This document shows, piece by piece, positions 31,131-41,016 of a DNA stretch of 64,000 bases. The notes beneath the pieces were generated by a model. That model made no database searches. It was given only the letters and a program-made list of their open reading frames with translations, and was not told where the DNA came from. The DNA comes from Cladocopium goreaui (lineage: Eukaryota; Sar; Dinophyceae; Suessiales; Symbiodiniaceae). Made by a program: the position numbers and the translations under genes. Numbering within the stretch: position 1 is the first letter of the stretch; each line of letters starts with the position of its first letter. The stretch covers positions 1-64,000 of the forward strand of contig CAMXCT020000277.1 of assembly GCA_947184155.2 (NCBI GenBank), read 5' to 3'.

Positions 31131-31525
31131 TAGTTTGTTAACTGCCCTTGTCATGTTATATCTTATTCACCAAACTCTGCTTATCAAACACATTTATGTG
31201 CCCAGACCTTTCACCTTTGCGTTGCCTCTTTGCGCAGGGGCCATGCTTAATCTTCGCTTCACTTGAAACGTCGCACTTTCGAGTAAAATAAAAATGACAT
31301 GTAAAACGCACAGCATTGTTTGGATGAGACATCACTGAAAAAGCACAACTGGATGAAAGAGTAAAAACACATCACGACCAATCAGCAATGCTTTGTCTTT
31401 TTCACTTCAGCGGACAAGGGGTTGTTTCTGATTCATTTCCACCAGCGGTTGGAGATCTGCATAGATCGGCTGGTTTGCATGGGCGATAGAACAAAACGTA
31501 TTCCGTCTATTTGGCATTTATCCCC
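31128..31525 (-). repeat. Split direct repeat B1 of YR element 2 (398 bp)
   Basis: Partner of B2. The final codons of the RT ORF (stop at 31507) fall inside it. Confidence 0.95.
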
Positions 31526-34500
31526 TCGTCTGCTTCAGCATGAAAGAAAGCTTCGAGAACATTGCCTGTGACTGGACATGTGATGTGGCTCTCAATCGCC
31601 GGGGCATACATTTTAAGTTCTTCAATCGAACCTCTGCTCGGCGGGTCGGCTATGTTGCTTGCCGACGGAACTCTAGCCATCCAAGCCATTGCATTGTAGC
31701 TGTCATCCAAACGTTCGAGCTGGAGCAGTAGATTGCGCCATGCTTTGACGCTGGAGGTCCCCTTTATGAAGGTATCATTTGCAGCCCAGTTATCTCCAAA
31801 AATCAGAATCTTCTGGTCTCTAAACATTGGGCCCCAGAGGTTGTAGGCCACAGCAATCGCATACAGTTCAATCAGTCCTATTGGGTGTGAGAAATCTTGT
31901 AGCCATTGTCTCAACAGAGATTCGTCCACATTGCAGCCAAACACTCGCGCATCACCAGTCGGGGCAAAAAGAACCCCTCCAAGGGTTGCGACCCCCAATC
32001 CATTCGGAGCCGCATCTCTGTTGGGTTCATACGCCCCATCTGTAAAAAGAATCCACGGTTGCTGTGTTGGGCTAATGTGCAGCACCCTAGGCTTTCCAGA
32101 TTCCATACGCACTTTCAGCATGGACAGAGCTCTGCGGATCTCATCGGTCAAAGGCACAAATACCTTAGACTCGGTTCCCATCTCTCTCACATCCGCCATC
32201 GCAAGTTTTCCCAACTTCCCAGAAAGTTGCATGTCTGCAAATTGCATGCGCCCCAATATGGAAGGCAGCTTTGATGGAACGATTCCTCCTTCCGAAATGA
32301 TCTCTGAAATCGCTTCTGATATCTCCACCTTCCGCTGAGGTTTGTTGTCCACCACCACAGTGCCATGTATAGCATTCGAGAGGTTAACCTCCACTCCCAA
32401 CATTTCAGCACGATCTTCAAAAGGCAGCAACTTGTCTTCGGCAAAAGCAAAGCCCAAGATTTTGAAAAGGCTCTGCACACATGCCATCGTCGAAGTGTTA
32501 TGGTCGCTGTGAGTTATGCAGGGATAATCGTCAAAATAATTTCCCCACAATATTCCCAGAGCGAAGCCCAGCCGCCATAGCAGTCTTGAGATCCTGTTGA
32601 AGTGAACCACACTCGCGATGCTCCCGAACGGGAGGGTCCTCATGTAAAAACATTTAATTGTATCATCACTGGGGTTCCTCAGCGTCACAACCGTGCAGTT
32701 GTATTCTTCTGGATTTAGCGGAAGTTGCTTATATGCTGAGGCCAAATCAAACGAAGTGATCCTGAAGGATGGAGGCCTGGCGCGCCATGTCGGATGCACC
32801 TCCGATTGTAGCACAGTCCCGTCACTCAGTTTGAAGGACATCGACTCGTGAAATAAACAAAACTTCAAAGCAATGCAAAGGCTCCAAAGGACATGGTCCA
32901 TGGCATGCAAGTCGATCTTGTCACAAGAGGTGAAGCAGTCGTTCAGATGATTCTCCTTCATGTCGTCAATCGGTCTGAACTTTCCCTTTTGCCATATTCC
33001 AAATCTTCTTACTGGCAACCAGGTTCCTCCTTGTTGAGATGAAATTTCCTCAGGGCTGTAAGGGCCATGTAGCCAGCCCTTCTCTTGGGCTTCCTCAAGG
33101 GTAATGTTGTACAGCGTTTGTTCGTCTTCTGTATCCATGGAGGCGTGTTTGAGCTTTCCCAAGATGAGCGGTCTCAAAAATTTTGAGTCTTTCATGAGCT
33201 GAGCTTTGTCCATCTTCGCCGGTTTCAAGTCGGCCTTGAAAACCCCTGTAGGCGGTGCATACCCTGTCAGCATGAAACCTTGACGCAGCTCCTCGTGTAT
33301 TGATTTGTCAGGCCAATCCACTTCGTCCGCAAGTTTTTCTAATAGGACAAGTCTTTTGCCTCGCAACACCGTTCTCACCTCTTCTGAGAGGTTGTCTTGT
33401 ACCAGTTGTTCTTCGGCAGCGCATTGTTTGGCCAAGGATGTCCATCGCTGTAGGGTCCTGATTCGTTTCTTGGTCAGCTCTTCCATGCTAGCCCTCAAGG
33501 TTGTGAAAAGGCATTTGATTATTTCATCAGGCAAATTTACCAGTTCATCATACGGATGCCAAAGTTGTTTGGAGAGCTCCACAAACTCATGCATGCTCCT
33601 GTAAAGTCCAAAAACACATAGCAGTTTCCCCCCTTTTGCTTCAGAGCGCAGCAGTTTAGCTCCTTTTGGGGCGTTACCAACCGGTTGAACCAAGCAGTGT
33701 TTGTCGTCAGTTGTAGGCTCTGTGTCAACCAAGGCTGTCAAGACCGTGAGGTACTCAGGTATCAGTTGCGGAAGTTTCCGGCCAGTTCTTTGCTGTTGCG
33801 GTTTGATTGCTCCAGCATCCGCTGCAGTTGTAGGGATAGAGTATCCCTTCTGTTGGGCCAGCTCAACCAAAACATCAGTATAGGCTTCGCACAACTGTCT
33901 CGGATATTCAGCTTCTTTTGAAGTATTAAAAACTCCTAGCTCATGATCATATCCCCAACCCTCATTTTGGTGGCTTCCATCACAAAATTTTGAAAGGGCA
34001 TGAAATTCTTCTCGACTGGCCAAAAAGGCTGTGTCTTTCTTTCGTAAACCTCCGTAGGCACATGCATGCAAATGGTAAAAGGAGGCATTCGCTATTGGCC
34101 AGGCCATGCACGGCAACTCCCACAGCCAAGAATTTCCAGGGTTCTCGACTGTCCAGGGTATTCCCTCACTTTCCAAAAATTCAATAAACTCAGCGATGGC
34201 TATGTACAAACGGTTGGCTGCTTCAAGTTTGATGGCGTCAGTGCCTGAGACGCCTGGTAAACCGTAAAGGTGGTTCCAACCTCTCAGCGGTGCCGGTCCT
34301 GGGCTTCCATCAGGAAGGGGAATGCCTCTGGCTTTTGAGCATGTTCCACATGGCAATGCGATGTGGACACAAATCACATCCATGTCACAGCAAATTCTCT
34401 TGAGTAACTCTATGGCATGAGGCTGGCTTAGATCCAGCTCATAAATTTTGCATTTCGCATGATGACGGTTCCGTGCACAGTCAATTGGAAGAACCTTGAA

Positions 34501-34776
34501 ACCCCTGGCTTTGGCAGTTTGGCTCAAAATTCCGCATCCGGCACAAGCTTCAATAAAAACTGGTGGGTTTGACTTGGTCATACCCGCAACTTCCGGCAAG
34601 GCGCTGCTTCGGCCTCGGGCATTGTTGACAGATTTCCTGTCTGCTTTTGCATCTGGTGCTCCCTCGAGCTCCATGCAGGCATCGGCAAAAAGGTTTTGCT
34701 GTAAACCCGGACTTGACCCTTGCTTCAGGTCAACTCCAGGCATCGAGCTGTCTGCATCATGCTTAGCATCACGCAT
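31507..34776 (-). CDS. Methyltransferase-like domain / reverse transcriptase / RNase H (YR element 2)
   Basis: 1089 residues from the ATG at 34776, 33 bp after the Gag stop. The N-terminus has EACAGCGILSQTAKARGF (about residue 77), HIALPCGTCSKAR (about 139) and WTVENPGNSWLW (about 210). This is a methyltransferase-like set in which the PC box and ENP box are well conserved with YR element 1, while the glycine loop is degenerate. RT contains SFDLASAYKQLPLN and the YFDD box (about 745). RNase H has LFTDGAYEPN (about 910), LIELYAIAV and IFGDNWAANDTF, with SNIADPPSR at the end. Frame intact. Whether the N-terminal domain still methylates anything cannot be told from sequence. Confidence 0.9.
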   Translation of the reverse strand: MRDAKHDADSSMPGVDLKQGSSPGLQQNLFADACMELEGAPDAKADRKSVNNARGRSSALPEVAGMTKSNPPVFIEACAGCGILSQTAKARGFKVLPIDCARNRHHAKCKIYELDLSQPHAIELLKRICCDMDVICVHIALPCGTCSKARGIPLPDGSPGPAPLRGWNHLYGLPGVSGTDAIKLEAANRLYIAIAEFIEFLESEGIPWTVENPGNSWLWELPCMAWPIANASFYHLHACAYGGLRKKDTAFLASREEFHALSKFCDGSHQNEGWGYDHELGVFNTSKEAEYPRQLCEAYTDVLVELAQQKGYSIPTTAADAGAIKPQQQRTGRKLPQLIPEYLTVLTALVDTEPTTDDKHCLVQPVGNAPKGAKLLRSEAKGGKLLCVFGLYRSMHEFVELSKQLWHPYDELVNLPDEIIKCLFTTLRASMEELTKKRIRTLQRWTSLAKQCAAEEQLVQDNLSEEVRTVLRGKRLVLLEKLADEVDWPDKSIHEELRQGFMLTGYAPPTGVFKADLKPAKMDKAQLMKDSKFLRPLILGKLKHASMDTEDEQTLYNITLEEAQEKGWLHGPYSPEEISSQQGGTWLPVRRFGIWQKGKFRPIDDMKENHLNDCFTSCDKIDLHAMDHVLWSLCIALKFCLFHESMSFKLSDGTVLQSEVHPTWRARPPSFRITSFDLASAYKQLPLNPEEYNCTVVTLRNPSDDTIKCFYMRTLPFGSIASVVHFNRISRLLWRLGFALGILWGNYFDDYPCITHSDHNTSTMACVQSLFKILGFAFAEDKLLPFEDRAEMLGVEVNLSNAIHGTVVVDNKPQRKVEISEAISEIISEGGIVPSKLPSILGRMQFADMQLSGKLGKLAMADVREMGTESKVFVPLTDEIRRALSMLKVRMESGKPRVLHISPTQQPWILFTDGAYEPNRDAAPNGLGVATLGGVLFAPTGDARVFGCNVDESLLRQWLQDFSHPIGLIELYAIAVAYNLWGPMFRDQKILIFGDNWAANDTFIKGTSSVKAWRNLLLQLERLDDSYNAMAWMARVPSASNIADPPSRGSIEELKMYAPAIESHITCPVTGNVLEAFFHAEADEGINAK

Positions 34777-34809
34777 TGAAAAACATGGCTTAGGCTCTCC
34801 CTCAGATAG

Positions 34810-36039
34810 TCACTCAGACTTCTTTGCAGGACAATCCAAAGCCGGATGGGCTTTGTGGCAACCCTTGACGCAGCACAGGTGGAGGCCTTTCTCACACTTT
34901 TGTTGCTTCGTCTGCGCATTGCATGTCTTCAAATTATAACTGAAACATAGCCTATGACCTTTGGAAGTGTTGGCAACAGCTCCAAGGCGCAACAGATCAT
35001 GGGGGATGCGTTGAAAGTCTGAGACCTTCCCTTGACCTTTCCCTTTGTTTGCAGGCCTCGGCTTTTTCGGGGCCGGTGCAGCATCACTCGGAGGTGTCCT
35101 GGGAGGCTTGTTGGCACCTGCATTTGCATTGCTGTTGCCCTGAGCTGGTCGAGGCTGTAGCAAATGGCGCACTTCGGTGGATTCAAAGCACTTGTCAAAC
35201 GCCAGGTCGCATGGTTTACCTGTTGTTTGTGACTTGATTCCCTCACGGGTGGCTTCTGCTAACAATGTAAAAAGTTTCTTGTCAGCAATCTCTATTTGTC
35301 TCATCGTCACCTGCTGAAAGCCCGTTGGAGGTTCAGTCATTCGGGTGTCCATGAGGAATTCAGTCCACTTATCATGAAAACGGTAACTCAAGATATTGGC
35401 CTGGTCGAGTGCCAGCCCTCTTCGCACCAAGCAGTACCTTACCTGAATCTCAGTGCTCGTGGCAGCCGGCTGGTGCTTTTCCTGTTTGGCCAGCTTCAAA
35501 ACGCCTTCATTTGTAAAAGTCAAATTTGCATCCTTCTTCACATTGTTGGTCAATTCAAATTCACGTGAAATGCATGCTGACCACTCAATGTAAACCAGCC
35601 TGTCTTGTTCATAACATCCACAGCATCGATCCACCAAGGTGTCTCCAGGCTCATAGTTTCCACGGATGTTCAAGCCTGTAAGACGGGCCTGTTGATCCCG
35701 CAGGCGCTGAGCCCTTTCGGCTGGGGCCAGCTTGCGGCTCGTGGAGTCTTCAGTTTGTTCCGTTTGCGTTTTGATATCAGCTGCAACATTGGCATAGCTT
35801 TCGCTAAAGAGTCTGCGCAAAATGCTTGTCTCTAAGGCTGTGGCATCCCTTCCCAGGGTGTCCTTGACCATGTCAACGAATGGCTTGTCTGAAGCTGAAC
35901 CTGGAGAGTAGTTGCAGCTGAATGCAAAACGTGCCATCGTTGTGTAACCCTTTTGAAAGAAAAGGTCAAATGACGCTTGTTCCAGTCCCATCTGTAAGGC
36001 CCTTTGTCTGAAAACAGCTTCACTGTCTCCATACGACAT
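34810..36039 (-). CDS. Gag-like protein with Cys/His tail (YR element 2)
   Basis: 409 residues from the ATG at 36039. Helical N-terminal body; conserved central segment with GNYEPGDTLVD, SREFEL and CLVRRGLALDQANILSYRFH, shared with the Gag at 25702-24503 and the fragment at 1690-2300. A Pro/Lys-rich basic linker is followed by a Cys/His tail: CFSYNLKTCN...KCEKGLHLCCVKGCHKAHPALDC. It is likely the nucleocapsid-type RNA-binding protein. It lies directly upstream of the RT ORF. Confidence 0.86.
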   Translation of the reverse strand: MSYGDSEAVFRQRALQMGLEQASFDLFFQKGYTTMARFAFSCNYSPGSASDKPFVDMVKDTLGRDATALETSILRRLFSESYANVAADIKTQTEQTEDSTSRKLAPAERAQRLRDQQARLTGLNIRGNYEPGDTLVDRCCGCYEQDRLVYIEWSACISREFELTNNVKKDANLTFTNEGVLKLAKQEKHQPAATSTEIQVRYCLVRRGLALDQANILSYRFHDKWTEFLMDTRMTEPPTGFQQVTMRQIEIADKKLFTLLAEATREGIKSQTTGKPCDLAFDKCFESTEVRHLLQPRPAQGNSNANAGANKPPRTPPSDAAPAPKKPRPANKGKGQGKVSDFQRIPHDLLRLGAVANTSKGHRLCFSYNLKTCNAQTKQQKCEKGLHLCCVKGCHKAHPALDCPAKKSE

Positions 36040-36399
36040 TCGTCCGACTCCTGCTTAGGAATCGTGACCAGCTTAGGTCTGCTTTGATCCCAAAACTTCG
36101 GTCGTGGGGCCAGTCACCACTGCCGCTCTGCTTGAAAGGAGTGGTTCAATTGCTTCCGATTTCATTTGAATAAAGCATTCCAAAATAAACATGCTGGTAT
36201 TTATGTACAAACGCTATCATGGCTTCAAGTGCATGTGTGGGACTGGAAACTCTTTTGAAAAACAGTGTCAGGTGTTTCAAAATTTTCAGCTGCAGTGAAA
36301 CATGCTTCAAACAACGGCTAACGACAGAACGCACGTTCCATATCTGCGCTGCACGCCAGGTTTCTTTTCACACAAAGTTGCATTGCCGCAAAATGCGGT
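36040..36399. other. Intergenic region of YR element 2
   Basis: 360 bp between the recombinase stop and the Gag start. No coding support and no recognised regulatory motif. Confidence 0.4.
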
Positions 36400-38229
36400 T
36401 CATACCTTAAAGCATCCCTGGCAAATTGGGAACATGAAGTCAGGCTTTGAGTCAAGACGAATGTAGTTGCCAGTTGCTACCCTGCCGCATTTGTAGTGTG
36501 TTCCACTTTCATCTGCAAAGGCATGGATGCATCTGGAGGTCCTGTGTCTCGCATAGCGGGTGGGCTCCAACGGCTCTTCAGGAGCCCACTTGCCCAGCAC
36601 CTGCTCGGCAACGTTTTCTTCGTCTTGGTGATCTCGATCTTCTTCACTGTCCGAACCCCGGCTCGAGTCTGAAGCTTCGTCATCCGATTGGGGCTCGTTG
36701 TGCTGGATGTCTGAACCTTCAGCAAAATAACCCGACCTGGTCTGATCAGGGAAAAATTTCGAGGCCCTCACCGCTTCAATCATTGCTATCATCCGCCTGA
36801 GCGGAAGAGACATTGCGTCCCTTGAGTATACCAGCAGTGATTGGTCTTTCGACTGGGAGTGGTATCCCAACATCCGGCGATGGACCCCTTCAATCCCAAA
36901 CTTTGCACACATGCTGAGAATGGTGCTTTTGCAGCTGTGGGTCGCAACCCTTTTGGGTCCCATGTCGTCAACCTTGAGGAGGGATCGCAGCCAGTCCCCA
37001 CCAGAGCTCACCGGCAACGGAGTCCTCGACCATCCACCTCCTTGCACAGGGGAAGTCATAAGCGGCATCCCGGGCTTGCATTCCAAACCTTGTTGTTCTC
37101 TGACTTCAAGCCATGCATGAACCCAGCAAGGGTCAGTGAATCCAACCAACGGCAAAGCTATCGGCAAGAAACGGGTCTTCCGCTCCAAGGTGAGAGATGT
37201 CTTTGTCCTCTCAGCGCGACATTCTAGGAAGCCGCTCAAGGTGCCATCCACCATAATGGCATCAAGTCTCATGTCAGTGATCTGAATCCCATCTGAAAAA
37301 CGGAGGCGGCCAAAAACAAGCAGAAGAAAATAGCCTGCAGCCACCCGGTCGAAAGATGCCTTGTTGTCATCTTTCACAACAGTCTCCAGCCATGACACCT
37401 GTTCGACGGTAAGTGGCGGCCTCTGGACAAGCTTTCGTCTTGCACAAAAGTGTATGTCAGAAAGGCCCTTGATCCTTGCGCTTCCAAACCCAATGTTGCC
37501 CCCGTTCAGCCCCAAAATATGGTATGAAAAGGACAGGGACAAAAGCAGCGACCTGTAGGCACTCGGAGCCGCATCAGGCCAGGCTTTGAGATAGTCGTAT
37601 ACCATGGGTTCAGAGACTGGGAAAGCCTTGCAACCAATCTCTTTCCAAAATTTTACGTATCTCAGCAGTGGCCCAGCCCTTGCATGCAACGTCGATGTGG
37701 CCTTGTTGCCAAGCGAGTCATGCAGGGATTCCATCAGACCCCCTTTTGCAAAACTAAGTTGGCCCGAGGTTGCAACTTGGCGCCCAAGCTCCCATGCTCC
37801 AATGTCTTCCAGAATCAGCGTGCTCCACTTCTTGTATGCACACTTCCTTTCCCAGCTAAGACGTTCTTTCCAAATTCTGTCGTCAGTGCATTTGGCAAAT
37901 TTCAAACCAGCTTGTTGAAACATGGATCCTTCGATAGCCTCTCCAGCCGGTGAAGACGCCTGACCAGAAATCGGAAGGGGCGGCATCTGACCTGAAATAC
38001 AGAAAACATCGTGAGTCTTTGCCACAAAGTCCTGTGGGGTTTTCATACTCAGGTCCCATGGCATGAGCAAAAATTTATCTCTCTTGACCTTATTCCAGCA
38101 AGATTGCAAATGTTGATTATATGCATTGAAATCGACAGACATCATGTCCTGCGACCCTTGTTCATTCAAGTCCAGTGAGTTCCCCCATTTCCGCTTCAGA
38201 TCCAGTTGAGAGGGTAGATTCACCACCAT
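36400..38229 (-). CDS. Tyrosine recombinase (YR element 2)
   Basis: 609 residues from the first ATG (38229); the frame is open upstream to 38325, where only a GTG is available. C-terminal catalytic domain: VFGRLRFSD (box I Arg, about residue 305), a Lys candidate in ERTKTS, THSCKSTILSM (box II HxxK, about 426), then RRMLGYHSQSKDQSLLVYSRDAM with the nucleophilic Tyr at about 466. The last 100 residues are acidic with a terminal Cys cluster (CIHAF...KCGRVATG...CQGC). The VYSRDAM ending is the same in YR element 1, showing common descent. Frame intact. Role: circular cDNA integration. Confidence 0.88.
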   Translation of the reverse strand: MVVNLPSQLDLKRKWGNSLDLNEQGSQDMMSVDFNAYNQHLQSCWNKVKRDKFLLMPWDLSMKTPQDFVAKTHDVFCISGQMPPLPISGQASSPAGEAIEGSMFQQAGLKFAKCTDDRIWKERLSWERKCAYKKWSTLILEDIGAWELGRQVATSGQLSFAKGGLMESLHDSLGNKATSTLHARAGPLLRYVKFWKEIGCKAFPVSEPMVYDYLKAWPDAAPSAYRSLLLSLSFSYHILGLNGGNIGFGSARIKGLSDIHFCARRKLVQRPPLTVEQVSWLETVVKDDNKASFDRVAAGYFLLLVFGRLRFSDGIQITDMRLDAIMVDGTLSGFLECRAERTKTSLTLERKTRFLPIALPLVGFTDPCWVHAWLEVREQQGLECKPGMPLMTSPVQGGGWSRTPLPVSSGGDWLRSLLKVDDMGPKRVATHSCKSTILSMCAKFGIEGVHRRMLGYHSQSKDQSLLVYSRDAMSLPLRRMIAMIEAVRASKFFPDQTRSGYFAEGSDIQHNEPQSDDEASDSSRGSDSEEDRDHQDEENVAEQVLGKWAPEEPLEPTRYARHRTSRCIHAFADESGTHYKCGRVATGNYIRLDSKPDFMFPICQGCFKV

Positions 38230-38325
38230 GGCTGCTACCTGGAATGGACCAAACCTGCAATGGAGGTGTTGGCACTGAAAAACTTGAAAGTATGCTGTCG
38301 AATCCCAATGACCTGGCAGTTGCAC

Positions 38326-38697
38326 TCAAAGCCACTTCTGATCGATCAATTAGGATCACAATGTGAGCCTTAGCCAGCCTATACTGCGCAGTAGGATCCA
38401 AAAATTGAAAGACAGTGACCGAAACCTCGTAGTGGCGCCAGACGATGTTCAGGAGATCGCAGCAGTTGTGCCCAGCGGAGAAACGTTCAAGACTGCACTC
38501 AATGTCTCGAGAAGTCCGAAGGGTCATGCACTACTGTAACAAGAGCCACAGAAAAATGACTGTAAAGGTAAAACTGATGCCACAGAAAATTCCACAAATC
38601 ACACCACACCAAAATTGTCCAGTGAGAGTCACTGATGACCCCAGGCAGATGGGGTTGGTGAAAGCCGTCCGGCCTTTAAGGACAGCACTGCGGCGCA
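38326..38697. other. 5' untranslated region of YR element 2
   Basis: Unique sequence between A1 and the recombinase frame. No motif was recognised. Confidence 0.4.
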
Positions 38698-39307
38698 TCA
38701 AAATCTTTCATATCTCAAACATTTGTTTGAGATCCCACCCACACCACCCTCTTGAACATGAATATAACAGGTGGCATAAATGAATCCTATTCGGAATGTC
38801 ACCATGTGTGAATGCATGTTGTCACAAGATTCCCTGAGCATTGGGGAATGATTTGAAAACATCCAATTAAAATATGTTTGGAAATTGCACACAGTTTGAG
38901 TGGTTTCTGTTTCAGGAACCCTTCAGATTTGCTTATGCCATCTTATTTGTTTATGTTCCGTTGGTTTCTGTTTCACAGCAACCATTTGGATTTGCTTCGC
39001 ATGCATCTGGATATTCCATGGGTTTCTTTGAAACCTCAAATAAAAACATCTTTATTAACGCGTGTCAAAGACGCTCGCATAAGGAGGAGTTGATCGCACT
39101 AGACAACTTACGCGTTTTGGTTTGGCGTTGCGACGCGTGGACATTTGCGCATCGAGCCTCTTACTTAGTCAGGGGCAAGGGAAAGAGAAGGCACAGGTGA
39201 AAGATAAACAGAAGTTCGAGACTTGCACAAGACAAGGGAGTGCTTGCAAAACAAGCACAACAGTTAACTAACTATAAACCGCTATTGACGAGTCAACTGC
39301 AAACTTA
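38698..39307 (-). repeat. Split direct repeat A1 of YR element 2 (610 bp)
   Basis: Partner of A2 (30521-31130). Its outer end meets Copia gag at 39307/39308. Confidence 0.95.
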
Positions 39308-40763
39308 CCTTTGCTCTTTCCAGCTTTCGGCTGGGGCTTCTTTTGCTGCTTTCCCTTGTCACCTTTGGGCTTGTCAGGACATTGTGCCCCAATGTGACCA
39401 AACTTCGAGCAATGAAAACACTTCACCTTGCTCAGATCGGCCTTGCATTGCTTGGCCATATGGCCTCGCCTCCCACACAGATGACACTTCATCGTGCTCT
39501 TGGGACTTCCCTTTCCTTTGGCAACAGTAGCACTGATCCAAACCTGTGCATCTTCGTCTCATTCCCATTGATCATCAGGATCTTCTTCTTGGGCATACTC
39601 AGAGTTGTCATAACCTTCCTGATCGTATCCCCACCACTCTTCAGCGGTCTCAGCACTTTCAAGTGCATGCACACCTCGTGCACCTGATGAAGATGGGCCA
39701 CTCAACTCAGCGAACATGCGTTGCTGCGTCTCAAAACGCAACGCATGTAACGTGGTGTATGAACGAACATCATGTGGCAGCGAACGTAAAAGCATGATGG
39801 TCAGATCACTTGTTTGCACCTCAAGTCCAACTCTGGACACAGTTGCAGGTAGAGTTTCAATCATCTTGCGAAACCTTGACAGTCCGACGTCAATCTGGCG
39901 GATGATGTCACTCACCTGAGTGACACCAGCAGACGCTTTGAACGTCTTTGCCAAGAACTGAGTGCGAAAGAAAGACGCTTCTGCCCTTGAACGCAAAGAA
40001 AACTCTCTTGCCAACAAACGCAAACCTTCAAAACCACTCGTACCTCTAGTTGCCAAGAACGCTCCATCAACACCAACTCCTTCAACATAAGCTTGCAGCA
40101 TGGTGTTCCCCCTTGGGAAATCCTTAAACGTCTGGATGAGGATTGCAAGAAGACGCGCGCTGCGGGTCTGTTGAGCGAGCTTCAGCACAGACATATGGAT
40201 CTCTTGTTCCCAACCAATGCACTGGGCAATCTCCCAGGCAAAGATGTCACTTCCTAAGGAAACCCAAGCACGTAGCGCCTGAACCCAGTCCGAAAATCCA
40301 AGGACTTCCTCTGGGGTGTCACTTGTGCTCCTGGCGGCGACCCCACAGGTCGGAACGCAGGTCCTGGACTCGTGGGTGGCTGTTCACCAAACCGTGAAGG
40401 TCCACTGCTTAAACCTGAAGACAAGGATGCATCAGCCGGTCTCGCACCGTGCAAGGCTGCAGTTCCCTCTGGAACGCGAGTCACCTGAGCTTGCAAACTG
40501 TCAAGTCTCGTACTCATTTCCCTTACGACAGGCTCAATTCCCATGCGGAAGATCTGTGCGATCTGGGTCAACTGATCTGGCGTGAACAAAGGACCTTGCG
40601 GACCTGGACTTCCTGGCATACTAGGCTGCTCATGGTGCGTCGGTGACGCAGGTTGCGGACTCCCCGGTCCAACTTCTCCAACAGGGTACGGTCCAGTCGG
40701 TCCACCTGCCTGAAAACCCTTACCATATCCTTTCTCTCCGCTTTGGGTACCTTGGCCGTCCAT
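39308..40763 (-). pseudogene. Copia Gag, frameshifted and interrupted
   Basis: Start at ATG 40763, giving a Gly/Pro-rich N-terminus (MDGQGTQSGEKGYGKG). The frame shifts near 40300-40310; the second frame runs through GFSDWVQALRAW and a Gag core (FWPRG-like FPRGNTMLQAYVEG, LLRSLPHDVRSYTTLHALR) to a TGA at 39559. The same frame continues to two CCHC knuckles (CHLCGRRGHMAKQC and CFHCSKFGHIGAQC, 39486-39390), then a Lys-rich tail cut by YR element 2 at 39308. Across that insertion the frame continues into protease at 30088. The two lesions indicate a decayed copy, or assembly indels. Confidence 0.8.
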
Positions 40764-40808
40764 GCGAAAATGCTGTAGTTGTCCTGATTGAGACTCAAAG
40801 TCAAACAC

Positions 40809-41016
40809 ACGACAGTCAAACGCAACTCACACCAACTTCCCTGGAACCAGACACACACAACGTGCTGGTTTTTTGGTGTTTTTTTGGTGTTTGTGGTGTT
40901 GTAGTTTGTTTTTAGTTTTTGTTTGTTTGCCCTTTTGTGTTGCACGGTAACAGCTCAATGGATTATGTATCGATCGTACTCAGTTCTCTTTTGTATGCAC
41001 ACTGTCGTCATGACTA
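40809..41016. other. Upstream of Copia gag, no LTR identified
   Basis: Includes a G/T-rich tract (ttttttggtgttttttt, about 40867-40935). No match to the 3' end of the element near 13590 was found by eye. Confidence 0.35.

Larger units (their letters stand above)
30089..39307 (-). mobile_element. YR (DIRS/PAT-like) retrotransposon 2, inserted in Copia gag
   Basis: 9.2 kb. Minus-strand order: A1 (39307-38698), tyrosine recombinase, Gag, methyltransferase-like-RT-RNase H, B1 (31525-31128), A2 (31130-30521), a 34-bp spacer, B2 (30486-30089). Same architecture as YR element 1, but proteins and repeats are clearly different in sequence, so it is a second family or subfamily. All junctions share TTA: outer left ccc-tta, inner aaac-tta-tag, outer right aaac-tta-cct. 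One TTA in the empty site keeps the Copia frame. No target-site duplication beyond this is seen, as expected for tyrosine-recombinase integration. Confidence 0.9.
13590..40808 (-). mobile_element. Ty1/Copia-like retrotransposon split by two YR retrotransposons
   Basis: Copia parts on the minus strand occur in canonical order: Gag (40763-39308), protease-integrase (30088-28789), then RT-RNase H (20075-16533), followed by two extra ORFs (16528-14582 and 14098-13637). The gaps are filled exactly by two YR elements (39307-30089 and 28788-20076). Removing them, and keeping one copy of the TTA shared at the first site, leaves the Copia reading frame open across both junctions. This shows they are insertions into a formerly continuous gag-pol. 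The element without inserts is about 9.2 kb. Gag has a frameshift and an in-frame TGA, and LTRs were not identified, so the copy is probably inactive. The interpretation rests on domain order plus exact junctions. Confidence 0.88.

Noticed and set aside
13411-41016. LTR pair for the Copia element
   Set aside because: A purine tract followed by TGTG near 13601-13580 is suggestive, but no matching copy was found upstream of Gag.
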